Part shown: positions 45,446 through 52,459 of the stretch, piece after piece
Layout: each line of letters starts with the position of its first letter
Position numbering within the stretch: the first letter of the stretch is position 1
Origin: JACCZX01 sp038216465
Lineage (GTDB): Bacteria; Pseudomonadota; Gammaproteobacteria; Burkholderiales; Burkholderiaceae_F
DNA: 52,459 nt
Direction of reading: 5' to 3'
Assembly (NCBI GenBank): GCA_038216465.1
Contig: JBBQQC010000024.1
Coordinates: 1 to 52,459, forward strand
Notes under the pieces: generated by a model
Told to the model about the DNA's origin: nothing
What the model saw: only the letters and a program-made list of their open reading frames with translations
Databases searched by the model: none
Program-made: the position numbers and the translations under genes

Positions 45446-46488
45446 GCCTGCCGGGTCCGGTCGCGGTGGGAGTGCCAGGAAAGACGCTGACCGCGGCCGA
45501 CCGCGATCGGCTGGCGCACCCGCTGTCCGGAATGGTGATTCTGTTCGGTGCGAACTATGAATCGCCCGAGCAGTTGATCGAGTTGTGTCGCGATATTCAC
45601 GCGCTGCGCGATCCGCCGCTGCTGATCGCGGTTGATCATGAGGGCGGACGCGTGCAACGGTTCCGCAACGGCTTCACCCGCCTGCCGCCGATGCGCCGGC
45701 TGGGCGAGCTGTGGGATCGAGACGTTCTGCTCGCGTGCCGCGTCGCGGCGTCTCTCGGCTATGTAATGGCCGCCGAGTTGCGTGCGCACGGTGTCGACAT
45801 GACATTTGCACCCGTGCTCGACGTCGATCACGGCCGCAGCGCGGTCATCGGCGACCGTGCACTTCACTCCGATCCTCGAGTCGTCAGCATGCTGGCCGCG
45901 CATCTGACGCACGGATTGCTGCTCGCCGGAATGGCGAATTGCGGCAAACATTTTCCGGGGCATGGCTGGGCCGAGGCCGACTCGCACGTGACACTGCCGG
46001 TCGACCGGCGCGCGCGCGCGGATATTGTGCGCAACGATGCAGCGCCCTATCGCTGGCTGGGCCCAATGCTCGCGGGCGTGATGCCGGCGCATCTCGTCTA
46101 TTCGCAAGTCGATCGGCAGCCTGCCGGTTTTTCCCACTATTGGATCGACCAGGTACTGCGGCGCGAGTTCGGATTCACCGGCGCCGTGTTCAGCGACGAC
46201 TTGCTGATGGCCGGTGCAGGTGCCGCGGGCACCGTATCCGAACGCGCAGCCATCGCGCTCGGCGCCGGCTGCGACTTTGCCCTGGTGTGCAACGATAATT
46301 CCGCCATGGATCAGGCGCTCGACGAAATCAAATGGCAGCGCACCGACGCATTTGAGGCGCGGCTTGCCCGATTGCGGCCGCGCGGCGCTGCGCCTTCGAT
46401 GTCAGAGCTGCGTGTTAGTGATCTCTACCTCCATGCCTATCGTGACTTGGGACACCTAGCCGACGCAACGCTACGGTCATCCGCGTGA
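45442..46488 (+). CDS. nagZ: Beta-N-acetylhexosaminidase NagZ
   Basis: A 348-residue family 3 glycosidase that removes N-acetylglucosamine from muropeptides in peptidoglycan recycling. The mobile loop with the His of KHFPGHGWAEADSH and the nucleophile Asp in FSDDLLMAG are present, with DHEGGRVQR near the N-terminus. It ends the tight lepA-to-nagZ run and converges on efp, 7 bases away. Confidence 0.95.
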   Translation: MSLPGPVAVGVPGKTLTAADRDRLAHPLSGMVILFGANYESPEQLIELCRDIHALRDPPLLIAVDHEGGRVQRFRNGFTRLPPMRRLGELWDRDVLLACRVAASLGYVMAAELRAHGVDMTFAPVLDVDHGRSAVIGDRALHSDPRVVSMLAAHLTHGLLLAGMANCGKHFPGHGWAEADSHVTLPVDRRARADIVRNDAAPYRWLGPMLAGVMPAHLVYSQVDRQPAGFSHYWIDQVLRREFGFTGAVFSDDLLMAGAGAAGTVSERAAIALGAGCDFALVCNDNSAMDQALDEIKWQRTDAFEARLARLRPRGAAPSMSELRVSDLYLHAYRDLGHLADATLRSSA

Positions 46489-46495
46489 AAGTCGC

Positions 46496-47062
46496 CTAGG
46501 CGCGCTCGATATAGCTTCCGTCATCGGTATTCACCCGGATCTTTTCTCCGATATTGACGAACGGGGGGACTTGCACGCTGATTCCCGTCTCCATCGCGGC
46601 CGGCTTGAAGCTGGTGGTGGCAGTGGCGTTCTTGATGCCCGGTTCGGTGTCGACGACCTCGAGTATCACCGTCGTCGGCAACTGAATTCCGATCGCACGG
46701 CCATTGTGAAAATTGATCTCGACCTGCAAATTGGGAAGCAGGTAGCCGGTCTGGCCCTCGAGAAAATCGGCTCCCAGCGATAGCTGCTCGTATGTCTCGT
46801 TGTCCATGAAGACGTAGGCTTCGCCATCCTGGTACGAATACGTCATCGCGCGGCGATCGATGAAGGGCCGCTCGACGCGGTCATCGGTCGACAGCCGCTC
46901 GTTGCGCTTTTGGCCTGTTTCGATGTCCTTGATTTCAATCTGCATATACGCGCCGCCGCGGCCGCCGACGTGCACGTGATAGCTTTTCAGTACGCGCCAG
47001 ACTTTCTTGTCGAGCTCGAGCAAATTACCGACGCGGATTTCGGTCGCGAGAATCTTAGCCAT
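46496..47062 (-). CDS. efp: Elongation factor P, atypical loop
   Basis: A 188-residue translation factor that relieves stalls at polyproline. The three-domain fold is complete (GNLLELDKKVWRVLKS at the start, YVFMDNETYEQLSL, PPFVNIGEKIRVNTDDG at the end). The domain I loop is HVHVGGRGGAYMQ: Arg35 stands where E. coli has the lysylated Lys34. The flanks are not the 'SGRNAAV' of the rhamnosylated-Arg EF-P usual in betaproteobacteria. The protein resembles alphaproteobacterial EF-P more than the beta type. It diverges from uvrC. Confidence 0.95.
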   Translation of the reverse strand: MAKILATEIRVGNLLELDKKVWRVLKSYHVHVGGRGGAYMQIEIKDIETGQKRNERLSTDDRVERPFIDRRAMTYSYQDGEAYVFMDNETYEQLSLGADFLEGQTGYLLPNLQVEINFHNGRAIGIQLPTTVILEVVDTEPGIKNATATTSFKPAAMETGISVQVPPFVNIGEKIRVNTDDGSYIERA

Positions 47063-47153
47063 TGGAGTCCTGATCTAATTCGGACGCCGGCGAACCTACA
47101 ATTGCCGTTCGCCGACGGCCTGCGATTATAGGTGGGCGGCGTCGTCTGACCTT

Positions 47154-49004
47154 GTGAACACACCGACCGTCAACTTTGATCCGAAGCCGGTTCTAGCCGG
47201 CCTGCCGCACTTGCCGGGCGTCTACCGGATGCTCGCGGCCGACGGCGCTGCGCTGTACGTGGGCAAGGCGCGCGATCTGCGCAAGCGCGTGTCGTCTTAC
47301 TTCAACAAGAACGTCGGTGCGTGGACGGGCCACATGCTCGCGCGCGTCGCGCGCATCGAAACCACGGTGACGCGGTCCGAGGCCGAGGCGCTGCTGCTCG
47401 AAAACACACTGATAAAGTCGCTGGCGCCTCGCTACAACGTCGTGTTTCGAGACGACAAGTCATATCCGTATCTGAAGTTCACGGTGCACAAGTTTCCGCG
47501 TATCGCGTACTACCGTGGCGCGGTCGACCGGCGCGCACAGTATTTCGGGCCGTATCCAAACGCGTGGGCAGTCAAGGACAGCATTCAACTGCTGCAGAAG
47601 GTGTTCCGGCTGCGCACGTGCGAAGACACGGTATTTGCCAACCGCTCGCGCCCATGTCTGCTGCATCAGATACAGCGTTGCAGCGCGCCGTGCGTCAAGC
47701 TGATCGAGCCGGACGCGTACGCGCAGGACATCGATCGCGCGGTGCGGTTTTTGCGCGGTCAGACCGACGACATCATGGGTGAGCTCGAGGGACGCATGCA
47801 ACAGCTGTCACTCGAGCTGAAGTTCGAGCAGGCGGCCGCGGTGCGCGACCAGATCGGCGCGCTGGCGAAGGTGCTGCACCAGCAAGCGGTCGACACGACC
47901 GGGTCCGACGCCGACGCTGACGTCTTAGCAGTCGTCACCGATGGCATGCACGCGTGCGTCAACCTTGCGATGATCCGTGGTGGTCGCCATCTGGGCGACA
48001 AACCCAATTTTCCTGCGCGCGCAGCCGAAGGAAGCGAGCCCGCGGAGATACTTGAGGCGTTCGTGTCGCAGCATTACTTGACGCAACCTGTGCCGCCGAC
48101 GCTGGTCGTCAACGCCGACGTCGACGCTGACGAGTTATCCGCCATGCTGTCGGAGGCGAGCGGGCGTCGCGTGCAACTGGTACGTCATCCGCAGGCGCAG
48201 CGGCGACGTTGGCTGGAGATGGCCGAGGCGAACGCGCGTCTTGCGCTCGCGCGCCGTCTGGCTGAGGAAGGCTCGCAGATGGCGCGCACTGGCGCGTTGA
48301 TCGACGCGCTGCAGCTCGAGCTGGGTGAGGAGGATGCGGACAAACTGCGCGTCGAATGCTTCGATGTCAGCCATACCTCGGGCGAAGCCACGCAGGCGTC
48401 CTGCGTTGTCTACGCCGAACACAAGATGCGCCCGTCGGAATACCGGCGTTACAACATTGAGGGCGTCGAAGCCGGCGACGACTACGCAGCGATGCGACAG
48501 GTATTGACACGGCGCTTCTCACCCGTGGCGCGCGGCGAAAGCCGTCTGCCGCATCTGGTGCTGGTCGACGGCGGCAAAGGGCAGGTAATGGTCGCGCATC
48601 AGGTTTTTGTCGAGCTGGGTCTTGATCCTTCGGTGCTGGTCGGGGTGGCGAAGGGCGATGAGCGCAAGGTTGGTCTGGAAGAACTGGTGTTTCCCGATCA
48701 GCGATTGCCGTTGCTGCTGGGGCGCGAGTCGCAGGCGCTGCTGCTGGTTGCGCAGATCCGCGACGAAGCTCATCGCTTCGCCATCACCGGCATGCGGGCG
48801 CGGCGTGCGAAAACCCGCAATACCTCGCAGCTCGAAGGCATGGACGGCATCGGTCCCAAGCGGCGCCAGAAGTTGCTCGCAAGGTTCGGCGGCATGCGCG
48901 GACTTGCATCGGCATCGATCGACGACATTGCGAACGTCGAAGGCGTTTCCCGCAAGCTCGCCGAACGAATTTATTCGCAACTGCATGGCCAGCCCTCCCA
49001 CTAG
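47154..49004 (+). CDS. uvrC: Excinuclease ABC subunit C
   Basis: A 616-residue nuclease that makes the 3' and 5' cuts in nucleotide-excision repair. The GIY-YIG domain (LPGVYRMLAADGAALYVGKA), the UvrB-binding UVR segment (about residues 205-240), the C-terminal RNase H-like domain (ECFDVSHTSGEATQASCV and LVLVDGGKGQ) and the helix-hairpin-helix end are all present. It starts with GTG at 47154 and overlaps pgsA by 20 bases. Confidence 0.96.
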   Translation: MNTPTVNFDPKPVLAGLPHLPGVYRMLAADGAALYVGKARDLRKRVSSYFNKNVGAWTGHMLARVARIETTVTRSEAEALLLENTLIKSLAPRYNVVFRDDKSYPYLKFTVHKFPRIAYYRGAVDRRAQYFGPYPNAWAVKDSIQLLQKVFRLRTCEDTVFANRSRPCLLHQIQRCSAPCVKLIEPDAYAQDIDRAVRFLRGQTDDIMGELEGRMQQLSLELKFEQAAAVRDQIGALAKVLHQQAVDTTGSDADADVLAVVTDGMHACVNLAMIRGGRHLGDKPNFPARAAEGSEPAEILEAFVSQHYLTQPVPPTLVVNADVDADELSAMLSEASGRRVQLVRHPQAQRRRWLEMAEANARLALARRLAEEGSQMARTGALIDALQLELGEEDADKLRVECFDVSHTSGEATQASCVVYAEHKMRPSEYRRYNIEGVEAGDDYAAMRQVLTRRFSPVARGESRLPHLVLVDGGKGQVMVAHQVFVELGLDPSVLVGVAKGDERKVGLEELVFPDQRLPLLLGRESQALLLVAQIRDEAHRFAITGMRARRAKTRNTSQLEGMDGIGPKRRQKLLARFGGMRGLASASIDDIANVEGVSRKLAERIYSQLHGQPSH

Positions 49005-49587
49005 CCGCACCATCACGTTGAACGTACCAATGGCGCTGACGTGGGCGCGCATTGCGATGATCCCGCTCGTCGTTGGCATCTACTACCTGCCGGACGGTTG
49101 GATTGCGCCGCACACAAAAAACGTCACCGCGTGCTGGTTGTTCATTCTCGCCGCGATCACGGATGGGCTCGATGGCTACATCGCGCGCAAATACGGCGCG
49201 GTCAGCCGCCTGGGCGAATTTCTTGACCCGGTGGCCGACAAGCTGATGGTGAGCGCAGCGCTGATCGTGTTGATCGCGCTGGGCCGGGTCGATTACTTCG
49301 TCGCGCTCGTCATCATCGGGCGGGAGATCACCGTGTCCGCGCTGCGCGAGTGGATGGCGAGAATCGGCAAGTCGAGCAGCGTGGCCGTCAACTCGATGGG
49401 CAAGATAAAGACTGTGGCGCAGATGATCGCAATTCCGATGCTGCTGTTTCACGACCGCCTGTTCGGCATCATCGATCTGCAGCTGATCGGCACACTATTG
49501 ATTTACGTGGCCGCCGTGCTGACCGTGTATTCGATGCTGATCTATCTGAGGCTTGCGTGGCCGCATTTGAACGATCGGGGCCGCTAG
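48985..49587 (+). CDS. pgsA: CDP-diacylglycerol-glycerol-3-phosphate 3-phosphatidyltransferase
   Basis: A 200-residue membrane enzyme of phosphatidylglycerol synthesis. The CDP-alcohol phosphotransferase motif is complete (DGLDGYIAR, then G 8 residues later and D-x3-D in LGEFLDPVADKL). The start at 48985 keeps the TLNVPMALTWARI segment that aligns to the E. coli N-terminus; ATG at 49030 would cut into it. uvrC-pgsA is a common proteobacterial pair. A tRNA gene follows after 35 bases. Confidence 0.94.
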   Translation: MASPPTSRTITLNVPMALTWARIAMIPLVVGIYYLPDGWIAPHTKNVTACWLFILAAITDGLDGYIARKYGAVSRLGEFLDPVADKLMVSAALIVLIALGRVDYFVALVIIGREITVSALREWMARIGKSSSVAVNSMGKIKTVAQMIAIPMLLFHDRLFGIIDLQLIGTLLIYVAAVLTVYSMLIYLRLAWPHLNDRGR

Positions 49588-49622
49588 GGGGCGTTCCAAT
49601 TCGATATACTTCGCGGCCTCTT

Positions 49623-49698
49623 GCGGGAGTAGCTCAGTTGGTAGAGCGCAACCTTGCCAAGGTTGAGGTCGCGAGTTCGAGACTCGTCTCCCGCTCCA
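49623..49698 (+). tRNA. tRNA-Gly (GCC)
   Basis: A 76-base cloverleaf including an encoded CCA. Acceptor GCGGGAG pairs with CTCCCGC, the D loop has AGCTCAGTTGGTAGAGC, anticodon GCC is at 49656-49658, and the T arm has GTTCGAG. A terminator follows 13 bases downstream. Confidence 0.97.
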
Positions 49699-49711
49699 AG
49701 TTTTACGAACG

Positions 49712-49737
49712 GGGAAGCCACTGTGCTTCCCTTTTTT
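49712..49737 (+). terminator. Intrinsic terminator after tRNA-Gly
   Basis: A 7-bp stem GGGAAGC/GCTTCCC with a CACTGT loop is followed by TTTTTT. It ends transcription between tRNA-Gly and tRNA-Cys, so the two tRNA genes may be separate units. Confidence 0.75.
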
Positions 49738-49750
49738 GATTAAAGATCAT

Positions 49751-49824
49751 GGCGGGGTGGCAGAGTGGCCATGCAGCGGACTGCAAATCCGTGTACGCCG
49801 GTTCGATTCCGACCCCCGCCTCCA
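49751..49824 (+). tRNA. tRNA-Cys (GCA)
   Basis: A 74-base cloverleaf including CCA. Acceptor GGCGGGG pairs with CCCCGCC, anticodon GCA is at 49783-49785, and the T arm has GTTCGATTCC. The discriminator is U, as in tRNA-Cys. Confidence 0.97.
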
Positions 49825-49855
49825 AGTCAAGCGAAGCACTGACTGGGGAGGCAGC

Positions 49856-50119
49856 ATGCGAAATTTGCGACAGGTAGTGACAGGCGTTATTACGGCCGGT
49901 GTCCTGCCAGTTGTAGTGGCTTGCACGATTCTTCCTGAGCAACCGACCACTGCCTTGGAAGACACGGGCGCAAGATCCTGCAATCGGGAGGCAGTCACCG
50001 GGACGCACCTACCCCGTTGCGACGACGGGGTTGCGGGAGTGACTAGGGCGGGACCGCCGATGGAGCCTGGACCTGTCGTGTTCCCACAAAAGTCCAGGGC
50101 ACCTGGGTCCGGTGTTTAG
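49856..50119 (+). CDS. Small putative lipoprotein
   Basis: An 87-residue protein with an N-terminal signal and a lipobox ending VVAC (Cys23), so it is probably lipid-anchored. The mature part is short, with three further Cys residues and several Pro, and matches no family I know. GGGGAGG lies just before the ATG at 49856. The frame is open back through tRNA-Cys, which is not coding. Confidence 0.65.
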   Translation: MRNLRQVVTGVITAGVLPVVVACTILPEQPTTALEDTGARSCNREAVTGTHLPRCDDGVAGVTRAGPPMEPGPVVFPQKSRAPGSGV

Positions 50120-50190
50120 GTAGATCTCGCCGGCGTCGCCGTCTGCCGTGCGTGGTTGCGGGCGGTTCGGGCGAAGCTAAGGAGCCCAAA

Positions 50191-50985
50191 GTGGAATTCA
50201 AAGACATCATTTATGAAGTCCGCGATCGTGTCGCGCGCATCACCATCAATCGCCCGAAGCAGCTGAACGCTTTCACCGGTGACACGCTTAAGGAGTTGAC
50301 GCTGGCGGTTGAAACCGCAGGTGCCGACGACGACATCGGTGTCGTTGTCCTTACGGGCGCCGGTGAGCGCGCGTTTTCCGCCGGCGGCGATGTCAACTGG
50401 GAAAAAGAGGGCGGACTCGAGCGTCAGATTCTCGAGCCTTATCTGTTTCACGTCACGCTCTCGCGCTGTCTGAAACCGACGATCGCGCGGGTCAACGGCT
50501 ACGCCATCGGCGGTGGGCATCACATGGCTTACTTCTGCGATCTGACGATTGCTTCCGAGCAGGCGACGTTCGGACAGAACGGGCCGCGGGTGGGCAGTCC
50601 GGCGTGCGGCGCGATCGTCAGCTATCTGACCCGCGTTGCCGGTGCCAAGAAGGCGCGCGAAATCTGGATGCTGTGCCGCCGGTACAGCGCCAAGGAAGCG
50701 CTCGAAATGGGGATCGTCAATAAGGTGGTGCCGCACGCACGGCTTGATGATGAAGTAGACCAGTGGTGCAGGGAGATTCTCGCGCTGTCGCCGACGTGCA
50801 TGAAGATACTGAAGGCTTCGTTCGTCGATGAATACAACGCCTTGCTTGGGCAGGGTGACGAACTGCGCCGCTACATGGTCACCCCAGACTTCTGGAAGTA
50901 CGAGCAACAGGAGGGTGCCGCGGCCTTTCTCGAGAAGCGAGTGCCAGACTTTTGGGCCGCGCGCGAAGCGGGCAGGCGGAGCTGA
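50191..50985 (+). CDS. MenB/BadI-like enoyl-CoA hydratase family protein
   Basis: A 264-residue crotonase. The oxyanion-hole stretches (AFSAGGDVN and GYAIGGGHHMAYFCDLTIA) are present. GQNGPRVGSPACG, KKAREIWMLCRRYSAKEAL and VNKVVPHARL resemble dihydroxynaphthoyl-CoA synthase MenB and its relative BadI, which opens a ring in benzoate degradation. No other menaquinone or benzoate genes are nearby, so the reaction cannot be fixed. GTG at 50191 is chosen because AAGGAG lies about 6 bases upstream. Confidence 0.85.
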   Translation: MEFKDIIYEVRDRVARITINRPKQLNAFTGDTLKELTLAVETAGADDDIGVVVLTGAGERAFSAGGDVNWEKEGGLERQILEPYLFHVTLSRCLKPTIARVNGYAIGGGHHMAYFCDLTIASEQATFGQNGPRVGSPACGAIVSYLTRVAGAKKAREIWMLCRRYSAKEALEMGIVNKVVPHARLDDEVDQWCREILALSPTCMKILKASFVDEYNALLGQGDELRRYMVTPDFWKYEQQEGAAAFLEKRVPDFWAAREAGRRS

Positions 50986-51003
50986 TCTTCAATCTGCGCG
51001 GAC

Positions 51004-51088
51004 TGGTGCCCGGGGCGGGAATCGAACCCGCACGCCTTTCGGCCCAGGATTTTAAGTCCTGTGCGTCTACCAATTTCGCCACCCGGGC
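51004..51088 (-). tRNA. tRNA-Leu (TAA)
   Basis: An 85-base cloverleaf with a long variable arm and encoded CCA. Acceptor GCCCGGG pairs with CCCGGGC, the anticodon loop is CTTAAAA with anticodon TAA, and the T arm has GTTCGATTCC. It is on the minus strand between two plus-strand genes. Confidence 0.97.
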
Positions 51089-51216
51089 AGACGGCAGCGG
51101 ATCGTAGCGCGTGTGCATTCGTCCTATCGGCCTAGGCTGTCACGCAACTTGACCTAAAATGCAACGACAGCGAAAGTAGATGTGCCGCTTCCAGGCGCAC
51201 ACGCGCATTGGACACG

Positions 51217-51666
51217 ATGATAGTTTTCGATCTTTGTTGTGATCAGGAACACTCTTTCGAAGGCTGGTTCGCTTCGGGCGAGGATTTCGATCGGCAACTT
51301 GCTGCCGGGCTGGTCGAGTGCCCCCTGTGCGCAAGCATTAGGGTGCGCAAGCTGCTATCTGCGCCGCGATTGAACCTCGGGGTTGCTGAAAGTGCGGTGG
51401 AAGCTTCGGGCAAGGAACCGGTGGCAATGCCCAACGACGAATCGATGCGCTCGATGATGCTGCAGATCGCGCGGCACATAGCAGTGAACAGCGAGGACGT
51501 CGGCGAGCGTTTTCCGGAAGAGGCACGGCGCATTCACTACGATGAAGCTCCGAAGCGTTCGATCCGCGGCATGGCGTCGAGAGAAGAGGCCGCGGACTTG
51601 AAGGACGAGGGAATCGAGGTAATGCCGGTTCCGTTCGGCAATCTGCTGAAGAATCCTCTGCAGTAG
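51217..51666 (+). CDS. DUF1178 family protein
   Basis: A 149-residue protein with the DUF1178 opening MIVFDLCCDQEHSFEGWFAS and CPLC (residues about 35-38), giving a likely zinc-ribbon with the first Cys pair. Function is unknown. The ATG at 51217 gives the standard N-terminus. It ends 1 base from the convergent aminotransferase. Confidence 0.9.
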   Translation: MIVFDLCCDQEHSFEGWFASGEDFDRQLAAGLVECPLCASIRVRKLLSAPRLNLGVAESAVEASGKEPVAMPNDESMRSMMLQIARHIAVNSEDVGERFPEEARRIHYDEAPKRSIRGMASREEAADLKDEGIEVMPVPFGNLLKNPLQ

Positions 51667-51667
51667 G

Positions 51668-52459
51668 TTACAGCGCTGACAGGCGTGCACTCGCCGCCTG
51701 CAAGGTGCGCTCTTGTTTGGCAAAGCAAAAGCGCACCACGTGGTGTTCGACAGGTGTGGCATAGAACACCGATACAGGAATCGAGGCGACTCCGAATTCC
51801 GAAACAAGTTTCCGCGCGAATTCGGCTTCTGCAAGATCCGAGATACGCGAGTAATCAGCCATTACGAAATAGGTGCCTGCGCACGGAAGCGCCCGAAGCG
51901 GCGTGCTTGCCAGTCCGGCGACGAAGAAATCGCGCTTGGCCTGATAGAACGCCGGCAAGTCCAGATAGTGCTCCGGCTCACTCAGGTGTTCGGCAAACGC
52001 ATGCTGCGCCGGCGTATTGACCGAAAAAACCATGAACTGATGCACCTTGCGGATTTCTGCGGATAGCGCGGCGGGTCCGCAGGCGTAGCCCACCTTCCAG
52101 CCGGTCGTGTGAAACGTCTTGCCGAAACTGGAGATGACGACGCTGCGCTCCGCCAGCAGCGGCGAGCGCATTACCGAACAATGGGGAACGCCGTCGAACA
52201 CGACGTGCTCATATACCTCGTCTGACACCAGAAGTGCGCCGGTGCGATCGACGATGCGCTCGAGCGCCGCCAGGTCGGCATCGTGCAGCACGCGCCCGGT
52301 GGGATTGTGCGGGAAGTTGATCAGGATGAGCCGCGTTCTACGGGTCGTCGCCGCTTGCACTGCCTCCCAGTCGGGCGCGTAGCTGCGCGTGTGATCGAGC
52401 GGGACGAACACCGGCCGGCCGCCTGCCAACTCGATCGCCGGCACGTAACTGTCGTACAC
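51668..52459 (-). CDS. Class I/II PLP aminotransferase (methionine aminotransferase-like), partial at window edge
   Basis: The 263 visible C-terminal residues of an aspartate-aminotransferase-fold enzyme. PLP-binding features are LINFPHNPTGRVL, DEVYEHVVFDG and SSFGKTFHTTGWKVGY, with the Schiff-base Lys. The pattern resembles methionine and kynurenine-type aminotransferases (YbdL). The N-terminus is beyond 52459. The Arg of VRFCFAKQ near the C-terminus is the carboxylate binder. Confidence 0.9.
   Translation of the reverse strand: MYDSYVPAIELAGGRPVFVPLDHTRSYAPDWEAVQAATTRRTRLILINFPHNPTGRVLHDADLAALERIVDRTGALLVSDEVYEHVVFDGVPHCSVMRSPLLAERSVVISSFGKTFHTTGWKVGYACGPAALSAEIRKVHQFMVFSVNTPAQHAFAEHLSEPEHYLDLPAFYQAKRDFFVAGLASTPLRALPCAGTYFVMADYSRISDLAEAEFARKLVSEFGVASIPVSVFYATPVEHHVVRFCFAKQERTLQAASARLSAL

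Noticed and set aside
49736..49856. Extension of the small lipoprotein gene upstream to 49736
   Set aside because: The extension would be read from tRNA-Cys; the ATG at 49856 has the ribosome-binding site and begins the signal peptide.

Overview
The window reads as a chromosomal piece of a high-GC betaproteobacterium, most likely Burkholderiales or a close relative. The evidence is the gene order: yceD-rpmF-plsX-fabH-fabD-fabG-acpP-fabF followed by rpoE-rseA-rseB-mucD-lepA-lepB-DUF4845-rnc-era-recO-pdxJ-acpS-nagZ, together with a DUF2863 gene, rne divergent from rluC, and DUF1178. Genes are densely packed, many with 1-20 bp overlaps, and GTG or TTG starts are common.

Region 1 (1-2775) is the accessory part. 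It has the architecture of a cassette integron that has lost most or all of its integrase gene. On the minus strand, reading right to left, there is a LexA-type box, an attI-like site whose end closely resembles the class 1 attI end, a cassette with a backwards EthD-domain gene, an attC site, a cassette with a complete nhaA antiporter gene, a second attC site, and the start of a third cassette carrying a carboxymuconolactone-decarboxylase-family gene that runs off the left edge. The 7-base core ends of the two complete cassettes match as they must for cassettes that circularise, which fixes the cassette boundaries.

Region 2 (2942-5976) is a minus-strand arsenic-type operon: arsR, an ArsI/CadI-like VOC lyase, an MFS transporter and a DUF4238-like protein. 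A perfect 10-bp inverted repeat lies over the arsR start. Region 3 (6019-13248) is a set of metabolic genes: beta-carbonic anhydrase, pirin, a periplasmic PheC-like protein, DUF2863, a 5'-nucleotidase and a second MFS transporter.

Region 4 (13636-19554) holds the glyoxylate shunt. aceA and aceB enclose a gene with every recognised catalytic residue of (S)-2-haloacid dehalogenase. A GNAT acetyltransferase, a coniferyl-aldehyde dehydrogenase and DUF2277 follow. Region 5 (19641-28082) has mobA-moaA-rne on the minus strand, divergent rluC-HAD-Rieske, then an RsmI-like methylase and maf.

Region 6 (28119-46488) is the core block: fatty-acid synthesis, the sigma-E envelope-stress operon, then translation, secretion, RNA processing, DNA repair and cofactor genes. 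Region 7 (46496-52459) has efp, uvrC, pgsA, three tRNA genes (Gly-GCC, Cys-GCA, Leu-TAA), a small lipoprotein, a MenB/BadI-like crotonase, DUF1178 and a partial aminotransferase. The EF-P has an unusual loop tip for this group. All identifications come from reading the sequence and from memory of the families; no database search was run.
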